Shown in pieces: positions 21,665-31,253 of a stretch of DNA of 64,000 nt (its first letter is position 1; each line of letters starts with the position of its first letter). Under the pieces are notes generated by a model that was given only the letters and a program-made list of their open reading frames with translations, searched no databases and had not been told where the DNA came from. The DNA comes from Lasiodiplodia sp. COLG20 (lineage: Eukaryota > Ascomycota > Dothideomycetes > Botryosphaeriales > Botryosphaeriaceae): positions 992,001 to 1,056,000 of the forward strand of contig VNWV01000001.1 of NCBI GenBank assembly GCA_009801085.1. The letters run 5' to 3'. The position numbers and the translations under genes were made by a program.

Positions 21665-22829
21665 GGTAGCCCGTGGTACCGAGGATGGGAGTGAGATGGT
21701 ACATGTTCGGCGTAAGGTTTAAGGCAAGGGATCATTAGCTGGTTTTTGGCTGCGACTTTGGTAACAAGAGAGCCTGCGTTGCTCATGAGGCATCACCTTT
21801 GTATGGAGTTAGGCGCATATGGGTTTATCAGCCGGATGCGTCAGGTAACGCATGGCTAATTAGTTCGGCGTGATTGGAACAAATTCAAGCTATTTCAATG
21901 TGCTTCTTCATTTCTTCCCATTCCAAGGACTGTGGAAGCTGTCGAGACAAGTAATGCAAGTCCCCTCCGAAAATACGTTGGGCATCAAGCCGCGTAGCAG
22001 TAGGTAAACTCCTAGAAAATACCAAACAAGCACCAAATAGGTCTCTGAGAGACCACTAGATGGCCTGAATGAAACCACAATTGCGATCGTCTCAATGGAA
22101 CATCGTTGAATGCTGGACCATGCATGGAGGCCATGTTAGAATGACATATGAATATTTAATTTCCAGATGAGTTCACAAACTTCTAAAGCGCATCGCGATG
22201 CCGATTCAAACAAGTCATATCATTGGATGGACTGTGCCAGTTGTGACAACCATGCAGAAGAGGTTCTAAAACGGGTCTCGAGATAGTTACTGCACCTGTC
22301 AGCTCTCTCGCACAAAACGCGTAGGAGCCGTACAAGAGGCTCACTTGGAAAAGACGAGTGTAAAAGGACAAGCGCATCATCAGAGAGAAAAAAACAAAAT
22401 TTGGAAATCTGTCAGAGCAAACGTCTGAAAAGCTGAAGCGAAAAAAGTTAAAAGCAAAAGTGATCGAAACTGAGAAACCTCCTGCCCCGTACACACAAAG
22501 AATACGCCCTATGATGCACCGCTCATTTTATTTCCCCTTAAATAGTACCTTTCGCCAACGGCCAAGTAAATCATAAGAATCCTTCATATCTTTCAGGAGA
22601 GAACATCCGTGGCATAGCCAAACACTCGTGTCCTACAGGTTGGACGAGGAAACACCCGAAGAAGTTAAAAGATGACGACCACTAGGACGTGACAAACAGT
22701 TGGGATCGGAAGGACGCAGCGCGGGGCCCTCGTTCATTAAAACAAGAATTATCTTTCGGAAAGCAGGTGCTCCATCCCCATAAAACTGGCAACCTTTTGT
22801 GTCGGAAGAAGAAAGAGCGGAAGATATGT
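21665..22829. other. convergent 3' intergenic region
   Basis: About 1.2 kb between converging genes. No gene, RNA or repeat recognised. It probably includes both 3' untranslated regions. Confidence 0.5.
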
Positions 22830-24519
22830 TTAGTCCGTGTACATGGACTCAAACAGATAGATGACGCCGAAAACCAAGAACGCGATAGCGCCACCGAGAG
22901 TGACTGGGGAACATTAGCACGTATACCAATGTCGAAGCCGGCGAAAAACTTACCAACACGCATGCTCACTTTGCCTGCAATAGCCCTGCCGCCTATAACG
23001 GCGGCACTCGTGCACAACCCGTGCCCGACAATCGCACCCATGGTGACCCACCAGTAATCTTGACCAGCAGCCATAGCAATCGTAGCGATCTGGCTTCTAT
23101 CTCCCCACTCACCAAGAAAGGTCATGACAAAAGTCTGAACCCAGGCCGGACTCAGGAGCAGCGAAAAGAGATTGTTCAAGCCGCTCATAATGTTGGACAG
23201 ACTTGCACCGGAAGGCGAGGGCGACCTGGCAGGCGACGAAGAGGGGCTACGGTGAGTGGGCAAACGACTGTTGGACCTAGAACGGCGGCCGCGGGTTCCC
23301 GCTTCGAGAGCGTACGGCGAAATGGACGAACGACGTCTCTTTCCAATGGTGTGCTCCTTTTCTTCCAGCTCGGCCTCGACTTCCTTCATCTCTTCGCCAA
23401 CGCCCTCATCAGGGCTCATTGCAAGACCTTCGCGGAGCAGCTTGGCACCAAAAACGAAGAAGAGCACAGCAGCTGCAAAGCTCGTGAGCCACTTGGGCAG
23501 AAGCGTCGGAACAGCGTGACCCAGCACGGCCGAGAGGACAGTCATGGTGATGAGGGCAGCAAAAGCGGCAGTAAAAACCACAACGCGAGGGTGGCGCATG
23601 GCCATGAGGGCAGCAACGAGGAAAGTCTTGTCGCCAATTTCGGAGAAGATGATCATCATGAACGAGAGAACGAAGGAATGGAACGGCTGGATGATACCCT
23701 CGTCTTCGTCGTCATCTGTATCGGCTGTGGAGGTCTTTGAGGTCATTGAGGACGACTTCGAGGAATCGTAGGTATCCTTGGGCATGCTTGGAATGACGGG
23801 CTTGGAGGAGCTGCTATCGCCGTGCGGCGAGTCCGGAAGATCTGTGGGTTTCTGGAGAAATGCAACGTCAGTTCAGCTTCCATGTACGGCGCAAAGCCCG
23901 AATTGCTCATTGGGTCACAAACCGCCAAACCAGCGGCACCTTTCGCCCTCTCAGAGGTTGATGATGCCAGGTCTTCATCGTCGCTGTCGTCCGCGGTATC
24001 CACACCCATACGCTCTTGCTCATCATTAGACAGCGGGCGCTCTTCGTCCGGCGAAACCGGAACCTTGCCAAGTTTCTCGCCCTTCTCTTCCTCCAGCGCC
24101 TTATGCTCCTTGGTCCTTTGTGACACGCCGCCTTCAGTGCCTGTAGTGCCCTTCTTGGGCGAAGCGCGGTCGGGGTCATCCATGACGCCAATGTCCTTTT
24201 CCTGAAGCAGTTCGGAGGATATTTTCTTCTGGTCCACGGTGATTTCATCGGAAAGCGATTCGCGAGACGATGTCTTGGTGCTGTCGGTGGTCTTGGGGGA
24301 ATTCTCGACGACAAACGGTCCAGCGTGAGGCTTGCCGTCCAAGCCGTCCACAGGCGCATCCTTGGTGCCGACATCGAGCTTGCTCGCACTTGCTGTAACG
24401 TCCTTGGAGGACTCGCGCACTTTCTGGACGCCATTTCCGTCCACGTCCACGACTACTGCGGCCGAGAGGACGGGCAGGAGAAGCAGCAACGCTGCGATCC
24501 TATCTTTTCTGAGAATCAT
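22830..24519 (-). CDS. gdt1: Gdt1/TMEM165-type Golgi calcium/manganese-proton antiporter
   Basis: Three exons: 24519-23923, 23851-22954 and 22903-22830, 522 aa. The UPF0016/GDT1 family exchanges Ca2+ or Mn2+ for H+ in the Golgi and supports glycosylation. Both family signatures are present: SEIGDKTFLVAALMAMRHPR (E270-T275) and GEWGDRSQIATIAMAAG (E447-S452). Each heads a set of three hydrophobic helices. The last exon adds the sixth helix (LGGAIAFLVFGVIYLFESMY). A basic, Ser-rich loop separates the halves. The N-terminus has a signal peptide (AALLLLLPVLSAAVVV) and then about 220 acidic, Ser/Thr-rich residues, longer than yeast Gdt1. Intron 2 (GTAAGT, GCTAAT branch, CCCAG) is secure. Intron 1 (23922-23852; GTTTGT...CTCCAG) was chosen because it alone keeps frame with a plausible donor. 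Confidence 0.87.
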
Positions 24520-25437
24520 GGCTTCCTGTACGGAGGGGGTTAAGGGGAGAGCTGAGAAAAGCCGGTCGTCGCTGACGTAGGGCTGCGCGCAGCTTGGCGG
24601 CGCAAAGAAAGCTGTCGGAGGCGCCGAAGGGCTGAAGGAGCGGACGTCGGCGGCCGAAGGACAGAAGGGCCCCGGGAAAGAAGTGGTTAGGAAGGGAAAT
24701 GGGGGGTTCTTGGGTGGTGGTGGTGCATCTGCTCGGTTGAGCGTGAGACTTAGGTGGCTTCGCCGCGGGCAGGAGAAAGTCGCCCTCTGGCCAGGATGAC
24801 AGCTGAGGCGGTGCAGGGGCTACGTAAGTTGCGCAAGGGGCTGGAACCGCGGAGACGACGCGCTTGACCAGGTTCGCGCAGCGAGCCTTTTCCGCAAATT
24901 GAAGCTGCTGCGATTGGGCCAGCAATCCAATGGGTGCAACGAGCACGCCGGCCCTTCTCCTCAGGGCCAGTGGCGGCGCGCGAGCTGCTCAACGGCTGTG
25001 CCTGTGCATCACGACCCGAGTCCCCGCCGGCGCGCAAGCCGAGAGTCAAATCTCCCGCACGCGACGGTTGCACGATCGCCTTCGAGACGGTGCTGATCGC
25101 CGCAAGGGTTTCTGCTTTCGTCGAGCACTGCCAGATGGGGATGCTCCCGGACTGGCCCTGTTTCTGCCTGAGGCAAGCATGACTCTGAGGGGCGGAAACG
25201 AGAAGATCACGTGCTCGCGGGACTGCTCGCGTTTCGTAACCCTAACCCTACGTTTGGCCGACGCACTGCCCTTGCCGCCCACAATGCCATCTTGCCTTTC
25301 TCTCCTGAACTCTGCATCCTCATACCATTGCGATTGCGAGCAGAGCAGTCATCGCGTCACCGAGCATCCTCTGGGAGACGTGCTTTCCGATCAGTCCGGG
25401 CCGAAAAAAGGGCCCAGCAGCTCGCACCGACGCCACA
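24520..25437. promoter_or_regulatory. divergent promoter region of gdt1 and the telobox gene
   Basis: About 0.9 kb of GC-rich DNA between two genes pointing away from each other. It contains a perfect two-unit telomere-type repeat at 25237-25250, about 200 bp before the first candidate start of the telobox gene. No gene is supported in between. Confidence 0.55.
25237..25250 (-). promoter_or_regulatory. telomere-type double box (TAACCCTAACCCTA)
   Basis: Two tandem CCCTAA hexamers in the upstream region. Such boxes are bound by TTAGGG-recognising Myb proteins (Tbf1/Taz1/Teb1 type) when they occur internally. The neighbouring gene encodes a candidate protein of this type. Confidence 0.6.
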
Positions 25438-28141
25438 ATGCCGCAACACCAACGCGTCCGCTCGCGTACGACCCCGCAACCCAACCTCCCACACCAACCA
25501 TCCACCCGCACAACTCGCGCAACTCGCAGCCAGAGCCGCGACATCGACATCCCACATGTCCAGCATCGCGCACAATCCACACGCAGAAATGTTCGAGGCG
25601 CTAGTGTCAGGAGCAATAGTAGCGTTGATTCCAACACCGGCCATGCCACTCGTGTATCCCGTACAGCTGCAGCACGAAGTGAGTAATTTTTCGGTGTTGT
25701 GTGTGGCGAGTACACGTGATCGACCCTAAACTCTGACCCTAACTTCTGGAGTTGTCGTGAGTTAGGGTCGAGTTAGGGTCGGGATTGCATGTTTTGATTG
25801 TTTCCTATCTCTAATGCCTTGGATGTTTTGAGTCGTCTCCTAAGCTTTTTCGCGTTTTTATTTTCAGCATTCACTCACTAACGCCTCCTTTATCAAGCCC
25901 TTCCTATTGTCGAAGAGAATGCGGTTGTGCCGTATCCAGACCTCCCGGGGCCAGAACCAGAGGCACCCGTTGATGTCGGCGAGGTAACTCCTCTTCTGCC
26001 GCTCGTTGCATTCGACTATGTTGCTCATCAAACGCCTGGTTCTCAGTCAAATTCTTCCGACGCCACCACAATCTCGACCGCTCAGAGCGTCCATGACCCT
26101 AACGAGCTAGACAACGACGTGATGATCGAGTTCCTCGAGGACCTGTTTACAGACGCAAGCAAGATCCTGGAAATCGTCGCTCCGAAAAATGCCCCTGCTG
26201 AGCAGCTGGTATCTATTGCTTCAGAAGCTGCCAGTCCAGGCTCAAAAACACGACGGCTCGTGGCGAAGCGTGGCGAACGCTTCAGAGAGGCACGCGAGAA
26301 CTTCGGAGATGGGGACTTAATCAACATCGAAACCGTGCTGGCGTCACTTGTCAATGGCGAATCATTTTATGAACCCGGCACATTCAGCCGACCCAACGCC
26401 GTCCTTTACAAGGCAAATGTAGCTACTTTGGCCAAGCAAGTTGCAACTTTACCGGAAGACAGAAGTGTCATATACGATGGCCTTCTGTCTCTGGACAACA
26501 CCTTTCCTCGCAACCTGATGGACCCGGTAGACTATCAGGATGCCAATACCGAGCCGGCAGGCAACCCGCTCATCGCGGAAACAGTCAGTCTGGCCTTGGA
26601 TATTCGCACCCAATTCGCCGTCTCATTGTTGATCAAGCACGAAGCGGCGGAAAACTTCAATCCCGATGGATTGATTCGATCTGTCTTCTTCACAGTTCCT
26701 GAAGACGATGAAGACGGTGCTGTGGCTTCTTCTCGCCTGCGGGGGTGGGAGATGCCGGGCCTCGGCTTGAGTGACGACGAGCTACCAGCGTTTGTCAGAG
26801 AAGCTGCCACGAGGAGAGTGCAACAAATCTGGCAAATATTCCAAGATGAAGACTCCTTGGAACAAGCGAGTCATATCAACGCGGAGATGCTTGAGTCCGC
26901 TTTTCCTTGGCGCGACTTCGTCGTTCACGTCCTAAAATGGGCGAGCCTCTACAATGTCAAACTTGACAATGAGGTTGACAGCCTCGGCGGTGTCCCAGCG
27001 ATTCAAGACAGTCTCAAGCAGTACTTGGAAACGACCGACATTCGATCTCCTGGCAAGCGCAACCAGACAGTGTCGCCGAGCCAACGCGCATCCACCGCTA
27101 GAGCAGAGACCCAAAGCCAACAAGTTCCCAAGACAGCAGCGGGTGTCTTCAAGGTCGTGAAGAGGCGGTTGGCCCGTCTTTCAGGCCAAAAGATTGACGT
27201 GGCAGAAGATTCAGGGGAAGTTGGTACACAGAGCCATGTAGCCCCACAAGTCGCTGAGGACGAGTATCAGCCACCGGTCGTGGAGGACGAGGAAGACGAA
27301 GATGATTCAAGGACGGTTACCAATGTACCGACAGAGCAGAGTGCGATGCAAGAAGATCTGGAGAGATTACGACAACGTGAAAGACAGAATAAGGAGAATA
27401 TGCAGAGATCGGCCACAGAGTCTGGCGCCCCTGCTCGCAAGTCGTTCTACGACAGACAGTCAGGCGCAATGCGGGTTTCTTTCGATGAACCAGAAGCGTC
27501 GTCCAGTAGGGACCATGGGAAAAGATGGCGCGCTGAGACGGAGTCCGAGGAGGAAGAGGAATACGAGACGCGAGTTTCGAACAAGAAGCGGAAAGCACCC
27601 GTCGAGAAAAAGGCACAATATGCTCCATCCTCGGCGCCCGCACGAGGTCCAGCCAACCTTTCCTCTGCAGGCTCGACCCGCGTTCAACCTCGGCCGCAGG
27701 AAGAAAGTGACGATGATGGCGATGATGATGGCGACGATGCCGCCGGGCAGCTGAAGGCTGTAAACCGACAGGCTAGGGCTATTAATAGCACACATGGCAC
27801 TCGTGTCGCCAGACAACGCACGAGATGGTCCGATGAGGAGGTTAATGTTTTTATGAGACTCGTTGCGGAGTTCGGCCACATGTCGCAACCGTGGGTTCGG
27901 ATCAAGAACGCAGACGCTGCCAGAGACAACGTGCTGTGGCGCAGAACCAACAAGGACCTGAAGGACAAAGCCATGAACATAATTTACAGTTTTGAGATGT
28001 AAGTCATCCTAGAAGCTTCTCTTATCTCACCTGTCGCTAATTAATTACTGTAGGGCCGGGCAACCTTTGCCGAAAGGTTTTGAGTACTTTAGACTGCCGG
28101 CTACTCTCCAAAAGAAGGTAGATGAAAGTCGCGGTATCTAG
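25438..28141 (+). CDS. telobox-type Myb/SANT DNA-binding protein (Tbf1/Taz1/Teb1-like)
   Basis: Provisional exons 25438-25678, 25898-27998 and 28054-28141 (809 aa; phases close). The last intron is secure (GTAAGT...CTGTAG; the Met codon is split AT|G). The C-terminus holds a Myb-like domain: RQRTRWSDEEVNVFMRLVAE, then HMSQPWVRIKNAD, then RTNKDLKDKAMNIIYSF. The DLKDKxxN element matches the telobox of telomere-repeat binders. Residues about 110-400 are a mainly helical, hydrophobic domain (EFLEDLFTDASKILEIV; ETVSLALDIRTQFAVSLLIK) that could be a TRF-homology dimerisation domain; this is inference. The middle is acidic and Lys/Arg-rich with nuclear signals (NKKRKAPVEKK). The first exon is uncertain: a start at 25556 in another frame, with acceptor GAAGAG before 25919, is an alternative. 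Likely role: binding TTAGGG at telomeres or promoters in the nucleus. Confidence 0.75.
25722..25780. promoter_or_regulatory. four telomere-type boxes in inverted pairs inside intron 1
   Basis: GACCCTAAA at 25722-25730, GACCCTAA at 25735-25742, GTTAGGGTC at 25761-25769 and GTTAGGGTC at 25772-25780. Two copies face one way and two the other, so the block is a near palindrome able to form a hairpin or bind paired proteins. It lies within the first intron in either exon model. Confidence 0.75.
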
Positions 28142-28643
28142 TCTAAGGACGTGCAAGCTTTGAGTACCACGGTGGACATGCCTGTATAATCCGATTATGC
28201 TTGAGATTTCTAGAGTTTTATTCGAGCGTTAGAATTCAGAACTTATGCTTACACCGCGTACGTTATAACGGCGAAGTCATTGTGGCACTATACCTATAAG
28301 CGATATTACTCTTCTTGTATCTCTTAGTGTTTCGGGTTAGAAAGTCTATAGTTTATACTACGGCGTGCTTTGCTTTCATTTTATTTAGAATGCAAGGGAC
28401 TAAAAACACTCATAGTATTAAGTTCTCTTCTTTTTGATCTGTTGACTAATCGTTTAAGAGCTTAAGGCGGCATATAATAACGATACAGAGGCAATGCAAG
28501 TTGCTTATCTTGGGGAATGAGTAGGTACTGAAGCGAAGCAGTCCTGTTCTAGATGATTTCGATGAATACTTAATCTTACCAGCTGAGACAGCTCTCAACA
28601 ATACCTGAGAGATCCACCTCTTAACCGAGGTAGCTCACAACCG
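28142..28643. other. AT-richer intergenic stretch
   Basis: About 500 bp clearly richer in A, T and TpA steps than the surrounding sequence (28200-28500). No open frame is supported. It could be the 3' flank of the telobox gene or a decayed insertion beside the tRNA gene. Confidence 0.45.
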
Positions 28644-28744
28644 TCCGTTGTGGTCTAGGGGCTAGGATTTGCCGCTCTCAGTCTTTGGAGAGTCATCTCA
28701 CTTACAAGTGCCGGCAAGGCCCGGGTTCGATTCCCGGCGACGGA
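28644..28744 (+). tRNA. tRNA-Glu (anticodon CTC) with a 30-nt intron
   Basis: The acceptor stem TCCGTTG pairs with CGACGGA (one G-T wobble). The anticodon stem TGCCG pairs with CGGCA around loop C-T-C-T-C-A-(intron)-C, giving anticodon CTC. The T arm is GCCCGGGTTCGATTCCCGGC with a perfect B box. The intron occupies 28681-28710, directly after position 37, the standard eukaryotic place. CCA is not encoded, as expected. A TTTT run at 28751-28754 serves as the Pol III stop. Sequence matches the usual fungal tRNA-Glu closely. Confidence 0.93.
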
Positions 28745-29392
28745 ATTCTCTTTTGCATGTTGCTATCACTGTTCTTTTATAGTGGTGTTGTGGCGTGTTG
28801 ACGGTGAAATTTTTTTTTTTGGTGTTGGCTCCGAGGGCAGACCGACGGCGGGGCAGAATACGGCCGGGCCGGGAGGTAAGGCTGATCAAGGGTCCGCGAG
28901 GAAGGCACGAACCTGGGAATTGAATGTCGGGCCGGAAAGGATAGGAAACCCACACGCACCGATTGCGATAGGGGCGTATTTCTGGACGCCGGCATTCGCG
29001 GAACTTGGCGCGGAGGAGCCGCTGTGGGACGCGGTGGTGGGTGCTCTTGGTGACTCGACGACTGTGCGGAGATAGATTGAATGGCCGGTTATCGCAGTGA
29101 TTCTTGGCCAATGGGGAATATCGCGAACGTAAGAATTTTGGAGATGCGGAAGAGTAAAATATGGAGACAGCGGGGTGAAACTTGGAGACGCCGAAATCGC
29201 AAGAGCCAACGTCAAGAGGTGCTCTTTGAGAGTTGGAGTAAAACACATCGTGGGAAACAGATTCGTTGTGACGTGATCATGCAGATAGTGCCTGCCCGCA
29301 AGATTCTCCACCGAAATCACTCCAGCCCTCGAAACCCTTGCTCATCAAAATTCATCATAATGAACGCCTGATGCTGCTTCCTGCAAATCGTC
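28745..29392. other. intergenic, possible gene remnant
   Basis: Between tRNA-Glu and the end of the TRAPPC12-like gene. The plus strand at 28921-29075 can be read as NPHAPIAIGAYFWTPAFAEL... ending TTVRR-stop, which looks more protein-like than its surroundings. I cannot connect it to a start or to a family. It may be a remnant exon or chance. Confidence 0.25.
28751..28754 (+). terminator. Pol III terminator of tRNA-Glu
   Basis: Four T residues seven bases after the mature tRNA end, the minimum oligo-T stop for RNA polymerase III. A second, longer T run at about 28809-28820 could act as back-up. Confidence 0.7.
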
Positions 29393-30881
29393 TTATAACT
29401 TGAAGTCTGCAGCTTGCCTTTCCCAACCCATTGCGCTCGGCTCAAGAGCAGAGACTTTGTCTACGAGTTCAAGCTTCCGCTCGCGCGATCTTTCGGTGCA
29501 GAGCTCGTAGATGGTGCTGAGGTTGAACGTCAAGGCGTGGAAGGCGTAGGACGAGTTTTCGCCATGATCAATCAGATCCTCTAGCAGAGCACGCGCGTCA
29601 GCTATCCGGCCAACGTAGAGTAGGCACACCGCACGATTTTGGGTGACCATGGGATCAGTGGGGGTTTCAGCGGCCAACGTGTCCCATATAGTCAGGGCGG
29701 CAGAGTAGTCTGCTTCAGCCATTGCGACCAGAGCATTGAGGGGGTCTGCAGGAGATGGGGCATCGCCCGCAGAGGGAGCAGGCGAAGGCGATGCGGCAAC
29801 GCAGCGCTTTGCAGCATCAATGTCGCCGACTTTGATCCACGCCAACACCTCCATAGACTTCAAGCGCACCGATTCTGGGCTCAGCGGCGCCGAATCTACC
29901 TCAGTCGCCTCCTGTGCTCTCGAGTCTGCACGGACAAGCTCCGCCAAATGTCTTGCGGCACCCTCGCACTCTCCCATCTCTATCAGTGCATTCGCCACTC
30001 TGATAGCGAGCTCTCTCAGCCTACTCTTCCATAGTTGTTTGGCTTCGGGATCTTGGGACTTGATCGCCTCTATTCTTGCTTCCCGGGCCAGCTCGTAATA
30101 ACCCATAACACCGCGCCGCCAGTCGCCATATCCCAAGCCCATGAGCCGCACAGCGAGCACGCGTAGTTCCCATGGCACTATGTGGGAGCCGGTAAGAGGG
30201 TTTCGGTAGAATGCGCTAGCCAGGTCACCAAGTAGCTTCGCCTCTGCAGCAGCCAGCGCATGTTCATTTAGGAGGGTCAAGCAGGCCAATCGCACATAGA
30301 AGAGCGAGAAAATGCGCGCATGATCAGTCGGCGAGGTGTTCGTGACCAGGGCCTTCGCAGCCGCAATGGCAGCCGAGCGGTAGTGTCCACCATCAAGGAG
30401 ATCGCGGAGCGAAGTGGAGGGCGGAGGCTGATGGGAGGCGGAGAGGAAAGGGTGCGGTGTAGTGGGCGGAGGGAGGGGGTGAAAGTTGTTCGCGTGCAAC
30501 AGGAAGCCATAGTCCTTGTCGGGGGACTCGAGGACGGACGCAGGGGTGGAGGGGGTGGGCGACAGCTGAGCTTGGCGCGTGGGCGTGATAGGCTGCTGGA
30601 GATGCTGTTGGTGTTGGAAATGCGGGTGGGAGAAGGGATTCGGCGATAAGGGCGCAGGGCCAGAGTGGCTGGCGGCAGCCGGCGAAGCTAGAGGACTGAT
30701 GGGGCATCAGCAGAGATGGGGCGAGTGCTGGAACATGGGATGACGCACTCGTCGAAGTCGGCGTCCAGCGGGCCTTTGGTGGAGCGGCGGGTGATGGCCA
30801 CTGCGGCGGCAGTCAGCTACGGCAGGCGGGCATGTCGGCGGGCAAGAACGTACCGCGGCGGCGCTCGTCGCTGGAGGCCAT
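29393..30881 (-). CDS. TRAPPC12-like TPR protein (trafficking protein particle complex)
   Basis: Three exons rebuilt: 30881-30854, 30800-30749 and 30695-29393, 460 aa. The protein starts MASSDERRRVAITRRSTKGP, a pattern of fungal TRAPPC12-type proteins. After a Ser/Pro-rich linker comes ESPDKDYGFLL...NNFHPLP and then LRDLLDGGHYRSAAIAAAKAL. The rest is TPR-like helical repeats, including GYGDWRRGVMGYYELAREAR, the helix pair around SMEVLAWIKVGDIDAAKRC, and YVGRIADARALLEDLIDHGENSSYAFHALTFNLSTIYELC-type repeats near the C-terminus. TRAPP complexes act as GEFs and tethers for Rab GTPases in ER-Golgi and Golgi traffic. Introns are GTACGT...CGCAG (53 nt) and GTGCGT...ATCAG (53 nt, CTGAT branch). Exon 2 is only 52 nt. 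Shares its upstream region with ILV2. Confidence 0.82.
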
Positions 30882-31253
30882 GCGGCCGTGGCCCTTGGCC
30901 CTGGGGGGAGGCTGCATGGCGGTGGTGCGGTGCGAAGTCGAGGTCTGGGCGTCGGCTTCTCGAGCTGTGGCATGGACTTAGGCGTTAAGCGGCGCCAAGG
31001 CTGGGGGCGGCACTTGGGCGTGATCATGGTTCCAAAAGCCTTAATTGGTCCGATTTCGGAGGGGGCCCCCTCCTCGGCAAGGTGGAAATTGTCGACGGAA
31101 CTACTCACACTATTCCTGACTCACCACCACGCATTCCTTTCGCCCATAAGATACCCGCTGCGCTCTCCGCGTGCTCCCAGCCTGCGACCTGGCCATTGGC
31201 ACCTCTCCACTCCTCTTCCGCGACCGACGCCTCAGGGCTCGCCACTCGTCACA
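30882..31253. promoter_or_regulatory. 372-bp bidirectional promoter between the TRAPPC12-like gene and ilv2
   Basis: The two start codons face away from each other with 372 bp between. The right side is CT-rich, as expected for the leader of a strongly expressed gene. No TATA box or Gcn4 site is called with confidence. Confidence 0.55.

Noticed and set aside
25237..25780. Telomere end or chromosome-fusion scar
   Set aside because: Only two tandem hexamers upstream and four separated, oppositely oriented boxes with GAC/GTC flanks. A telomere or fusion would have long tandem arrays. Genes continue on both sides.
29393..30510. Start of the TRAPPC12-like protein at the ATG near 30510 or at the leucine codon at 30499
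   Set aside because: The ATG near 30510 is in another frame and 30499 is not an ATG. The reading frame continues upstream through DKDYGFLL and two short exons to a good ATG at 30881.
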